A DNA stretch of 46,579 nucleotides from SIG673 sp045638685 (GTDB taxonomy: Bacteria; Bacillota; Clostridia; Oscillospirales; CAG-272), in the NCBI GenBank assembly GCA_045638685.1, contig JAZUBT010000032.1, positions 1-46,579 of the forward strand, given 5' to 3'. Of the stretch, positions 31,081 through 38,444 are shown one piece after another. The position numbers and the translations under genes were made by a program. The notes beneath the pieces are model-generated. The model searched no databases. It saw nothing but the letters and a program-made list of their open reading frames with translations, and had not been told where the DNA came from. Numbering within the stretch: position 1 is the first letter of the stretch; each line of letters opens with the position of its first letter.

Positions 31081-31839
31081 ATGAAAAAACTCTCACTACT
31101 TCTTGTGCTTATAATGGCGTTCGGTTGTGTGTCTATGGCATTTACCGCCTGTGCCAAGGACGACGACGGGGATGACGGCTCTATTCCTGACGAAAAAACT
31201 TATATGGTTTGTCTTGGCGACAGTATTACCTACGGTCAGGACGGTACGCCCGGCAAAGAGGGGCAGATGAAGAAGCCTTATCCGGCTCTTATTAAGGATA
31301 CCCTCGGATACGACGTTGAAAATATAGCGGTTCCCGGTGCAACGGTTTGTACCGGTGTTCGCAGAAAAGATAACTCTATTCGTCCGACCATACATGACCA
31401 GCTTGATAAGATAGAAGGAACCCCCGACGTCATTTCCGTTATGGGTGGGGTAAATGACTGCGGGTGGGTTGAGCTTGGCAGCACCGCTTCCGGAAATCGG
31501 GACGCCACGACGCTTTACGGCGGCATAAGAGTTCTTTGCTCCGAGCTAAAGCTTAATTACCCTGATACGTTTATATTCTTTATCACCCCTCTTAAAACGA
31601 GAAACTGGGAGGCCGGAAGCTCTAAGGGTTACGACCTCAGCGACGTAGCCGAGGCTATAAAGACCGTTTGCGCAGAGTATGACATTCCTGTTTACGACGC
31701 GTTTAACGAGTGTATTATCGATTTTACCGACGAAAACACATCTAGCGACGGAACTCATATCGCGGCAGACGTTATTAAAAACGAGGTTGCACCTAAAATT
31801 ATACAGTTCATAAAGGACGAGTACGAAAAGGCGGAATAA
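31081..31839 (+). CDS. SGNH/GDSL hydrolase lipoprotein
   Basis: 252 residues. An N-terminal lipoprotein signal (charged MKK, hydrophobic stretch, lipobox AFTAC with Cys24) predicts export and lipid anchoring. An acidic linker (KDDDGDD) precedes the catalytic domain. Block I is CLGDSITYGQ (Ser nucleophile), block III GGVNDCG (GxND) and block V SDGTHI (Asp/His). These define an SGNH-fold esterase or acylhydrolase, possibly a carbohydrate deacetylase. The promoter region has a dyad GTATAT-6-ATATAC at 30990-31007. GAAAGGA precedes the ATG. Confidence 0.88.
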   Translation: MKKLSLLLVLIMAFGCVSMAFTACAKDDDGDDGSIPDEKTYMVCLGDSITYGQDGTPGKEGQMKKPYPALIKDTLGYDVENIAVPGATVCTGVRRKDNSIRPTIHDQLDKIEGTPDVISVMGGVNDCGWVELGSTASGNRDATTLYGGIRVLCSELKLNYPDTFIFFITPLKTRNWEAGSSKGYDLSDVAEAIKTVCAEYDIPVYDAFNECIIDFTDENTSSDGTHIAADVIKNEVAPKIIQFIKDEYEKAE

Positions 31840-31869
31840 CGTGCCCCTGAAGCGCAAAATAAGGAAAAA

Positions 31870-31907
31870 ACAAGGCTTATCCGAGCAAACGCTCGGATAA
31901 GCCTTGT
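31870..31907. terminator. Terminator after the SGNH hydrolase gene
   Basis: 17-bp perfect stem (ACAAGGCTTATCCGAGC and its complement) with loop AAAC. A-rich on the left and T-rich on the right, so it is suited to both directions between the convergent genes. Confidence 0.9.
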
Positions 31908-31950
31908 TGTATTTAAAAATCTGCGCCGCAACCGATAAATAGCTACCCGT

Positions 31951-32035
31951 CAATTCTCGTGTTTACAGCTCTGACAGTTGTTTCTCGTGTTTATGGCTCT
32001 GACGTTGTTTCTCGTGTTTATGGCTCTAACAGTTG
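31951..32035. repeat. Tandem repeat, ~28-bp period, 3 units
   Basis: Copies at 31951-31980, 31981-32007 and 32008-32035 share TTCTCGTGTTTAYRGCTCTR followed by ACAGTTG. They lie downstream of the minus-strand membrane gene. Confidence 0.85.
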
Positions 32036-32068
32036 TTTATAGCGCCTTTAATGGGGAGGCGGCTTAAC

Positions 32069-32839
32069 TTACGGTCTCTTTTTTCGCTTCCCGCTCTTAA
32101 CGTAATGCTCCGAAAGAAGAAAAGTAAGCTCTATAATGATAAGCCCGATAGCGGCAAACGCAAGTACGGAGAGATACTGCAGAACCCAGTACATTACGTC
32201 AGCGGTGTTGACCGGTGGCCCGATGCTGGGATCGTTAAAAGCGGATATCATATTAAACAGCGTGGTTAAAAGATGGACTCCCGAATGTATCGAAATCGAA
32301 ATTACGGCAGAAAGAACGAGGGGGTGGCGTGCGTCGGTGTACCGTCCCTTGATGGGCGGCGTGTTTAACACCGTTTCCTTGTTTTTTGTTATTTTAATAA
32401 GAACTATATGAATGATGATATAGACGGTATGGTTTACCGCAGCGTCTATTGCGAGCATGATTATTTGCAGTAAAACGTCTGATGTAATACCGTGCCCGTA
32501 GGAAACGTAGGAGTAAAGAACGCAGGTAAGAGTCGCGGATAAAAAGGAGATAACGTGCGAAAGAAAGGCGAGCTTGATAATTCCTACCGCGTTTTCCCCG
32601 AAGTTGATAACCGCCGTGATAAAGATACCAAATCCTATGTAAACCGACGTAAGGCTTAAAATATTTTTTGCTACGGTGATAAAGGTGCCGAGGCTTCCGT
32701 AGGCGATGTCTCCCTCGGTGTAAAGATACAAGAACTGAAGGAGAAAGTCGTTCAGAAACGGCACGAATGCGAAGGTTCCTATGGCAAGCCAAAGGAGGTT
32801 TTTATACATATACGCCTCGGCAAATGTGGGTTTTCTCAT
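32069..32839 (-). CDS. Polytopic membrane protein of unknown function
   Basis: 256 residues with about six predicted helices. The first spans roughly residues 14-38 (NLLWLAIGTFAFVPFLNDFLLQ) and the last roughly 216-240. The C-terminus is basic (YVKSGKRKKRP), suggesting it faces the cytoplasm. No signature motif is recognised. It is the only gene between two terminator regions, so it is probably monocistronic. The start is not backed by a clear ribosome binding site (CGGAATGGAAATTAT). Confidence 0.7.
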   Translation of the reverse strand: MRKPTFAEAYMYKNLLWLAIGTFAFVPFLNDFLLQFLYLYTEGDIAYGSLGTFITVAKNILSLTSVYIGFGIFITAVINFGENAVGIIKLAFLSHVISFLSATLTCVLYSYVSYGHGITSDVLLQIIMLAIDAAVNHTVYIIIHIVLIKITKNKETVLNTPPIKGRYTDARHPLVLSAVISISIHSGVHLLTTLFNMISAFNDPSIGPPVNTADVMYWVLQYLSVLAFAAIGLIIIELTFLLSEHYVKSGKRKKRP

Positions 32840-32934
32840 ATAATTTCCATTCCGCTGCCTTAGACAGCTTTTAGTTTCAAACGGCTATCACCGTTTACGT
32901 GTTATCTGTTATGTGTAGAGGGGTGATTTACCCG

Positions 32935-33852
32935 TTATTTTATATCGTTTACGTCGTATGGGGTGAGCTGATAAACGAAATAGTTAAGCCAGTTTGAAAA
33001 GAGAAGGTGAGCGTGTCCTCTCCACATATTTTCGGGACGCGCCTTAGGGTTGTCGCCCGGAAAATAGTTTTTCGGAATATCAATATCAAGTCCCTTGTCA
33101 AGGTCTCTGAAATATTCCTTTGCGAGCGTGTCGTTGTCGTATTCCGAATGTCCCGTTACAAAGAACATACGGCTGCTGCGGTCGGCGATTATATACGCCC
33201 CCGCCTCGTCCGAGGCGGCAAGAATATCAAGAGCCGGCTCGCGCTCTATATCCGCTATTTTGCACTCTGTATGACGGGAGTGAGGGGCGAGGAATCTTTC
33301 GTCAAAGCCGCGGAGAAGGGGGTGGGTGGGCTTTAAAACGTTATGAGGGTAAATTCCGAAAAGCTTTTTGTTAAGCTTATATTTCGGTATCCCGAAATGG
33401 TGATAAAGCGCCGCCTGCGCCGCCCAACAGATGTGGAAGGTCGAGAAAACGTGGGTTTTTGACCACTCCATAACTCTGCAAAGCTCCGGCCAGTAGTCAA
33501 CAGCCTCAAAGGGAAGCTCCTCGACGGGCGCACCGGTAATTATGAGACCGTCAAACTTCTCGTCGCATACGTCGTCAAAGCACTTATAAAAGGTCGCCAT
33601 GTGCTCGGCAGAGGTGTTTTTTGAAACGTGGGACGCCGTCTGAAGCAGGGTGATTTCTACCTGGAGCGAGGAGTTGGAAAGCAGACGCACGAGCTGGGTT
33701 TCTGTTACAACCTTTGTCGGCATAAGGTTAAGAATAGCTATCTTTAAAGGACGAATATCCTGCGTGTTTGCGCGAAGCTCGTTCATAACGAAGATGTTTT
33801 CGTTTTCAAGTATTTCTCCCGCGGGAAGTCCGGTTGGTATTTTTATCGGCAT
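32935..33852 (-). CDS. metA: Homoserine O-acetyltransferase, MetA family
   Basis: Acylates homoserine for methionine synthesis. The start MPIKIPTGLPA (33852) gives 305 residues, close to Escherichia coli MetA (309); longer in-frame readings lack support, and AAAGGAAC precedes this ATG. Catalytic residues fall at family positions: C142 in FHICWAAQ, H235 and E237 in VTGHSEYD. Residue 111 is Glu (GAPVEELPF), the feature that gives Bacillus cereus-type MetA acetyl-CoA rather than succinyl-CoA specificity. It has a ~150-base structured leader and a good promoter, suggesting regulation by methionine metabolism. Confidence 0.93.
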   Translation of the reverse strand: MPIKIPTGLPAGEILENENIFVMNELRANTQDIRPLKIAILNLMPTKVVTETQLVRLLSNSSLQVEITLLQTASHVSKNTSAEHMATFYKCFDDVCDEKFDGLIITGAPVEELPFEAVDYWPELCRVMEWSKTHVFSTFHICWAAQAALYHHFGIPKYKLNKKLFGIYPHNVLKPTHPLLRGFDERFLAPHSRHTECKIADIEREPALDILAASDEAGAYIIADRSSRMFFVTGHSEYDNDTLAKEYFRDLDKGLDIDIPKNYFPGDNPKARPENMWRGHAHLLFSNWLNYFVYQLTPYDVNDIK

Positions 33853-33875
33853 TTTCTTAACGTTCCTTTCTGCAA

Positions 33876-33970
33876 AAAAGCCTTGGCGTGTAGTTTGCGG
33901 ATTTGCGGGATTTTCCCGTCGCGTTTCGGTATAAAACGGAACGCCCCGACACGGTAAAACATAGGCTTTT
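33876..33970 (-). promoter_or_regulatory. Structured metA leader of unrecognised class
   Basis: On the minus strand AAAAGCC (33964-33970) pairs with GGCTTTT (33876-33882), closing a domain followed by a T-run. Inside are GTCG/CGAC plus CGTT/AACG helices (33918-33925 with 33940-33950) and a CGGGA/TCCCG hairpin (33906-33918). I do not recognise a SAM-I, SAM-II or T-box consensus. The closing stem plus T-run could act as a terminator before the metA ribosome binding site. Confidence 0.45.
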
Positions 33971-34010
33971 CGTAACATTTAAAATCAAATTAAAGACATT
34001 ATTTATTTTA

Positions 34011-34039
34011 ATTATAAACCAAACGGGGAAAAATATCAA
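34011..34039 (-). promoter_or_regulatory. Sigma-A promoter for metA
   Basis: On the minus strand: TTGATA, 17 bases, TATAAT, about 160 bases upstream of the metA start. The rest of the gap (34040-34386) is AT-rich and shows no further feature I can support other than the PBP ribosome binding site (AAAAAGGAAAG). Confidence 0.75.
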
Positions 34040-34386
34040 TACTTTTCATATCCTTTTTACTTTATTTAACAAAAATTTATTATTTTCTTTCGTAAATTAT
34101 TTTTTCTCTTTAAGGGATAATAAAGATACTGACGTAATTTTTCAGTCGTAAAACACGTGAAAAAACATCGCGCCGAAGGCAAAGCTTGGCGGTACGCGTT
34201 TGGGGTAAAAGACGGTGTTACGGCAAACGGTTGGATTTAAATTTTTTTGCATTGTCATACTAAGCGCGGCTTAAATGCTGCCGCAGAGAGGATAAAACGC
34301 GAGAATGATGTTTTTGCGGTTGCAAAAAAATTATTTGATAAAATGAAACAAAGAAAACGGAGCGAACAGGTAAAAAGGAAAGAAAA

Positions 34387-36954
34387 ATGAAAAATAAAAA
34401 GATAAAAAACACCGCGCGATTTATCGGTAAAACGGTGGGTACGGTATTTCTCGTCGGCGCGCTTACGCTTTTTTTCTCTGCTATCGGGTTTATTGTATAT
34501 GCGAAAAACGGCCCCGGTCTGTCGGTTGACGAGTTTTATACGGTAGCAAGGGCGCAGGATAAAACCTCTCGGCTGTACTACGTATCGTATAGCGAGGACG
34601 ACGGACGCGTGGGTGTAATTAAGGAGATGGAAACACTATACGCGGAGCAAAACAGAGATTGGGTAAAATACGGGGAGCTTCCGCAAAACCTTATAAACGC
34701 ATTCGTTGCGATAGAGGATCATAGCTTTTTTACACATAGCGGGGTTAATTTAAAGCGTACCGCGGGTGCGGTGCTCGGCTATATAGGTGGAAAAGGCAGT
34801 TACGGCGGTTCAACCATAACCCAGCAGCTTATAAAGAACGTAACGGGGGAGGACGATTACAGCGTCGGCAGAAAAATAAGGGAGATAATCAAGGCGTATA
34901 AGCTTGACGCCGTTCTTTCAAAGGAGGAGATTTTAGAGCTTTACCTTAACACTATATACCTTGCGGAAAAGAGCTATGGAGTTGGCACAGCTGCGAGGAC
35001 CTATTTCGGTAAGGACGTTAGTGAGCTTACTCTTACCGAATGCGCCTGCCTTGCCTGTATTCCGCAGTCTCCGTCAAAATGGAATCCGGTCGCTAACCCC
35101 GAAAACAACGAGCTGAGAAGAAAAACCGTTCTTCTCCGAATGGCAGAGCTTGGAATGATAAGCGAGAGCGATGCGGAGAGGGCGGCAAACGAGCCTATTG
35201 TTTTAAGCGAGAAAAACGAGGGAATAAAGAGCGGAGATAAAATATATTCGTGGTACACCGAATCGGTAATAGAGGAGAGCATACGTCTGCTTGTAGAGAA
35301 GGGAATTGCCGCTAACCGTCAGACGGCAACCAAAATGATATATACGGGTGGGCTTCAGATTGTAACGGCGTGTAATCCCGAGATGCAGGACGCCGTTGAG
35401 AGCTATTTTAAAGACAGCAGAAATTTCTTTACAAAGGATATGGGTGTACCGAAAAAGAGCATAAACGGTGGCAAAGGCGGTCCGTCAGAGGGCGCCGTGG
35501 GAAACGGCGTGGCAGAAAAGCTTTATCCCGAATGCTCAATGGTTATAATGGATAAAAAAGGGAATATACTTGCTCTTGCGGGGGGCGTGGGTGAGAAAAA
35601 GACCAACAGAGGAATAAACTACGCTACCGGAACGCTTCGCTCCCCCGGATCGGTTATAAAGCCGCTTGCCGTATATGCTCCGGCGATAGATTGCGGTCAG
35701 ATTACCTATGGAAGCGCTATTGACGACACCCCCGTTAAGTTCGTCAAAGCCGCCGCGGGCGGAATGAGAGGGTGGCCGCAGAACTACCCCGTGGGGTACC
35801 GTGGGCTTACTACGGTAAGAGACGCGGTTGCGCGTTCCGTAAACACCGTTGCCGTAAAGGTGCTGGAGGAGTACGGCGTGGACAGGTCGTTTAAACTGCT
35901 TTATGACGGAATGAAAATGCGGCATCTTATAAATAAGGAAACGAGAGGGGAACGCGAGTTTACCGACAAGGCGGTATGCCCTCTTGCGCTCGGTCAGCTT
36001 ACCGACGGGGTGAGCGTATCGGAGCTTACCGCGGGATACACCGCCTTCCTCGGTGGGGGTGTCTTTAACGAAAGCAGAACGGTGCTGAAAATAATGGACG
36101 GCGAGGGAAAGGTTTTGATAAATAACTTGCCGCACGGAGAGGCGCTTTTCTCCCCCGAAACGGCGACGGTAATGACAAAGCTTTTGCAGGGGGTTACGGC
36201 GGGCGGAACGGCGAGCGCTATGAAAATGAAGAAATCGGTGGAATGCGCGGGTAAGACGGGTACGACGAACAACGACCACGACAGATGGTACGTCGGATAC
36301 ACTCCCGATCTTATCGCGGGCGTTTGGTTTGGTTATCCCGAGCCGCACAGTCTTGAAAAATTCCCGACCTCGCCAAGCCCCGCGCTTAAAACGTGGGATA
36401 ACGTAATGAAAACAGTAAATACGGAAAGGTATCTCGGACGGGAGCCTACGAGGAGATTTACCGATGCAAAGGGCGTAATAACCGCCACATATTGTAGGGA
36501 TTCGGGAAAGCTTATGACCGCCGCCTGCGCATGCGATCCGCGTGGAAGCAGAGCGGAGACGGGATACTTTAAGGTCGGTACCGTTCCTACCGAATACTGC
36601 GACTGCCACGTGCTTGTAGATTATGACGCGGTACACGGGGGCGTTGCATCTCCCTACTGTCCTGCCGATAACCGTGTAAAGGTGGGACTGTTAAACGTAA
36701 GGCGAGAGTTTCCTTACGACGTGATTATAACAGACGCGCAGTACACCTACCGTTATCTTTCGGACGGTATCCCACCGTGTCTCCATTCAAACGAGCCGTT
36801 TTACCGCAACCTTATGCCGCAGAACGTTTTTCCGGGGCGTAGTGCAACCGGACGGCCGTTTAACAGGATATGCTACGACTGTTACTTTGAAGCGAGGTTT
36901 TTTGACGAGGAGTACTATGGGGATAGCGAAAAAAACACGGAATACGAGGATTAG
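34387..36954 (+). CDS. Class A penicillin-binding protein (PBP1a family)
   Basis: Bifunctional peptidoglycan synthase of 855 residues. One transmembrane helix lies near residues 15-38. The GT51 glycosyltransferase domain has catalytic E110 in VAIEDHSFFTHSG, then GSTITQQLIKN and ELYLNTIYLAEKSYGVG. The transpeptidase domain has SxxK with S422 (PGSVIKPLAVY), SVN at 484-486 and KTGT at 623-626. A cysteine-containing tail (YCRDSGKLMTAACACDPRG, CPAD) follows the catalytic domain and may form disulfides outside the cell. It is transcribed alone, closed by its own terminator. Confidence 0.93.
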   Translation: MKNKKIKNTARFIGKTVGTVFLVGALTLFFSAIGFIVYAKNGPGLSVDEFYTVARAQDKTSRLYYVSYSEDDGRVGVIKEMETLYAEQNRDWVKYGELPQNLINAFVAIEDHSFFTHSGVNLKRTAGAVLGYIGGKGSYGGSTITQQLIKNVTGEDDYSVGRKIREIIKAYKLDAVLSKEEILELYLNTIYLAEKSYGVGTAARTYFGKDVSELTLTECACLACIPQSPSKWNPVANPENNELRRKTVLLRMAELGMISESDAERAANEPIVLSEKNEGIKSGDKIYSWYTESVIEESIRLLVEKGIAANRQTATKMIYTGGLQIVTACNPEMQDAVESYFKDSRNFFTKDMGVPKKSINGGKGGPSEGAVGNGVAEKLYPECSMVIMDKKGNILALAGGVGEKKTNRGINYATGTLRSPGSVIKPLAVYAPAIDCGQITYGSAIDDTPVKFVKAAAGGMRGWPQNYPVGYRGLTTVRDAVARSVNTVAVKVLEEYGVDRSFKLLYDGMKMRHLINKETRGEREFTDKAVCPLALGQLTDGVSVSELTAGYTAFLGGGVFNESRTVLKIMDGEGKVLINNLPHGEALFSPETATVMTKLLQGVTAGGTASAMKMKKSVECAGKTGTTNNDHDRWYVGYTPDLIAGVWFGYPEPHSLEKFPTSPSPALKTWDNVMKTVNTERYLGREPTRRFTDAKGVITATYCRDSGKLMTAACACDPRGSRAETGYFKVGTVPTEYCDCHVLVDYDAVHGGVASPYCPADNRVKVGLLNVRREFPYDVIITDAQYTYRYLSDGIPPCLHSNEPFYRNLMPQNVFPGRSATGRPFNRICYDCYFEARFFDEEYYGDSEKNTEYED

Positions 36955-36995
36955 GCTGTAGCTTTTTCCGTTATTTAACGGAGAAAACACAGTGA

Positions 36996-37023
36996 AAAAG
37001 CACCGCTGCTTTGCGGTGCTTTT
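36996..37023 (+). terminator. Terminator of the PBP gene
   Basis: 11-bp stem (AAAAGCACCGC / GCGGTGCTTTT) with a 6-base loop, 42 bases after the stop codon. Confidence 0.9.
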
Positions 37024-37057
37024 GTCATAGTAGGCGTGAGTTTTTCGGTTGTGTTAA

Positions 37058-37228
37058 TTATTTTGCTTTTTTTGGTTCGAAATTTGGGAAGCAAAGCAAA
37101 TAGTAGTCGCACTCATCGCAACAACATTCAAAGCATAGCTCTCCGTTACCAAGACAAGTGGTAGGCTCTCCGGGTGTGATTTCTACACCGGTAATGTCTA
37201 TTATCTTTTTTGGAATATCATTGTTCAT
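37058..37228 (-). CDS. 56-residue Cys-rich peptide behind a structured leader
   Basis: Small reading frame with a GGGGGT ribosome binding site and a strong promoter. The product has a polar N-terminal half (MNNDIPKKIIDITGVEITPG) and a Cys-dense core with C25, C32, C35, C36, C37, C40 and C46 (CFECCCDECDYYLLCF), ending in a lysine-rich tail. Seven cysteines in 22 residues suggest metal binding or a modified peptide. There is no signal peptide and no modification enzyme nearby. I do not recognise the family. The 150-base leader has alternative terminator and antiterminator hairpins, so expression is probably signal-controlled. Confidence 0.72.
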   Translation of the reverse strand: MNNDIPKKIIDITGVEITPGEPTTCLGNGELCFECCCDECDYYLLCFPNFEPKKAK

Positions 37229-37249
37229 ATATACCCCCTATCAGCATAT

Positions 37250-37405
37250 AAAAAAGTGCGCCCCGTGAAGGAACGCACCGAAAAAGTGTTCCTTCATTGT
37301 TGTCGCACAATCTCTCGCCAGTGTTAGTGGGTATGAGGAAAAAAGGAAACACCTTTTACCAAGGTTAGTTTCCCACTAACACAAAAAAATATTAGATTGT
37401 ACGAC
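37250..37405 (-). ncRNA. Candidate riboswitch or regulatory leader RNA
   Basis: On the minus strand a 12-bp helix P1 (37394-37405 with 37302-37313; one T-G wobble) encloses an 11-bp helix P2 (GTGTTAGTGGG / CCCACTAACAC, 37372-37382 with 37321-37331). P2 encloses a further hairpin with GGAAAC/GTTTCC and CCTT/AAGG. After P1 come two mutually exclusive hairpins. One pairs GAAGGAAC with GTTCCTTC (37288-37295 with 37267-37274). The other is a terminator pairing GTGCG with CGCAC (37274-37278 with 37256-37260), followed by six T. No T-box, SAM, yybP or other consensus is recognised. Confidence 0.7.
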
Positions 37406-37411
37406 AGGTAT

Positions 37412-37440
37412 ATTTTATCACATTTCTGTTGATTTGTCAA
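37412..37440 (-). promoter_or_regulatory. Sigma-A promoter for the leader and Cys-rich peptide
   Basis: On the minus strand: TTGACA, 17 bases, TAAAAT. The transcript would start at the 5' side of helix P1, so nearly the whole leader is structured. Confidence 0.82.
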
Positions 37441-37507
37441 TAAAGCTTGAAAAATTGACAAAATATTATTGCTTTGGTGTCTTTAATCACCCCGGAGCTT
37501 GTCAAGA

Positions 37508-37544
37508 AAAAGGACCGAGAACGTAAAATGTTCTCTGTCCTTTT
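37508..37544 (-). terminator. Terminator of the pyrophosphatase transcript
   Basis: Hairpin with AAAAGGAC / GTCCTTTT outer and AGAAC / GTTCT inner helices separated by a 2x2 internal loop. T-run on the minus strand, 32 bases after the ppa stop. Confidence 0.85.
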
Positions 37545-37575
37545 CCTGTGGGTATGCAACGTAATTTATTGAATT

Positions 37576-38109
37576 TCATTTACAGAAGTTTTCCACGTAG
37601 CTATCTATGGCGTTTTCAATAACGCTTATCGCAACGTCGCGTCCGCTTACCTCGTTAACCGCCGTCGTTTTGTTCTCAAGGTTTTTATATACCGAGAAGA
37701 AATGTCTCATTTCCTCGAAAACGTGGTTCGGGAGCTGGTCAATGTTGGTGTAGTGATTATAGGTAGGATCGTTGAACGGTATGGCGATGATTTTTTCGTC
37801 GCTTCTGCCGTTGTCTATCATCGATATTACGCCTATGGGGTATGCTCTTACAAGAGAGAGTGGTTCGAGCGGCTCGGTGCAGAGGAGCAGAACGTCAAGG
37901 GGGTCCTGATCATCTCCGTAGGTGCGCGGAATAAAGCCGTAGTTTGCGGGATAGTGGGTAGAGGTGTAAAGAATACGGTCAAGCATTATAAATCCCGTTT
38001 CCTTATCAAGCTCGTATTTTTTCTTGCTTCCCTTTGTGATTTCAACAACGCAGATAAAGTCCTCCGCGCTTATTCTTTTTGGGGAAATGTCGTGCCAGAT
38101 GTTAGCCAT
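37576..38109 (-). CDS. ppa: Inorganic pyrophosphatase, family I
   Basis: Hydrolyses pyrophosphate to phosphate, pulling biosynthetic reactions forward. The 177 residues contain the family I signature in GDDQDPLDVLLL (metal-binding aspartates), with YELDKETGFIMLDR and PANYGFIPRTYGDD ahead of it. The C-terminal segment is shorter than in Escherichia coli but the active site is complete. GAAAGGA precedes the ATG. It follows copZ on the same strand after a 73-base gap with no clear promoter or terminator. Confidence 0.94.
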   Translation of the reverse strand: MANIWHDISPKRISAEDFICVVEITKGSKKKYELDKETGFIMLDRILYTSTHYPANYGFIPRTYGDDQDPLDVLLLCTEPLEPLSLVRAYPIGVISMIDNGRSDEKIIAIPFNDPTYNHYTNIDQLPNHVFEEMRHFFSVYKNLENKTTAVNEVSGRDVAISVIENAIDSYVENFCK

Positions 38110-38182
38110 TTTAATATTCCTTTCGATTTATATAAATCCGTTTATTTTTGATTTTAATGTAGTAAGAGTATTTGGTGCATTT

Positions 38183-38401
38183 TTATTCGGTTACCGTGTA
38201 ACCGGCTTCCTCTATAACCTTTACCAGAGTCTCGCGGCCGACAGGCTTTGAAACAGTTACCGTCGCAGTTTTCTTTTCAAGGCTTACCTTGGCCTTTACT
38301 CCGTCTATCGAGTTAAGAGCCTTTTCCGCGTTCTCGCGGCAGTGCATACATTTCATACCTTCGATTTTAAGCGTAAGCTTTTCCTTTTTTGAAAAAAACA
38401 T
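38183..38401 (-). CDS. copZ: Heavy-metal-associated domain protein, CopZ-like chaperone
   Basis: 72-residue ferredoxin-fold HMA domain with the Cu(I)-binding motif GMKCMHC near residues 15-21. The remaining strands (VKAKVSLEKKTATVTV, LVKVIEEAGYTV) fit the HMA pattern. It follows the copper ATPase gene by 43 bases with an AAAGGAG ribosome binding site, so it probably delivers copper to the pump encoded just upstream. Confidence 0.9.
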   Translation of the reverse strand: MFFSKKEKLTLKIEGMKCMHCRENAEKALNSIDGVKAKVSLEKKTATVTVSKPVGRETLVKVIEEAGYTVTE

Positions 38402-38444
38402 AAATTTGTCTCCTTTCGCTTTTTGAGCGCATATTTCGTTAATT

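Noticed and set aside
35536..36636. 366-codon antisense frame inside the PBP gene
   Set aside because: It is the shadow of a long conserved gene with GC-rich third positions; no start signals and no recognisable domain.
37250..37405. T-box leader upstream of the Cys-rich peptide
   Set aside because: The AGGGTGGNACCGCG T-box sequence is absent and the nested-helix architecture differs.
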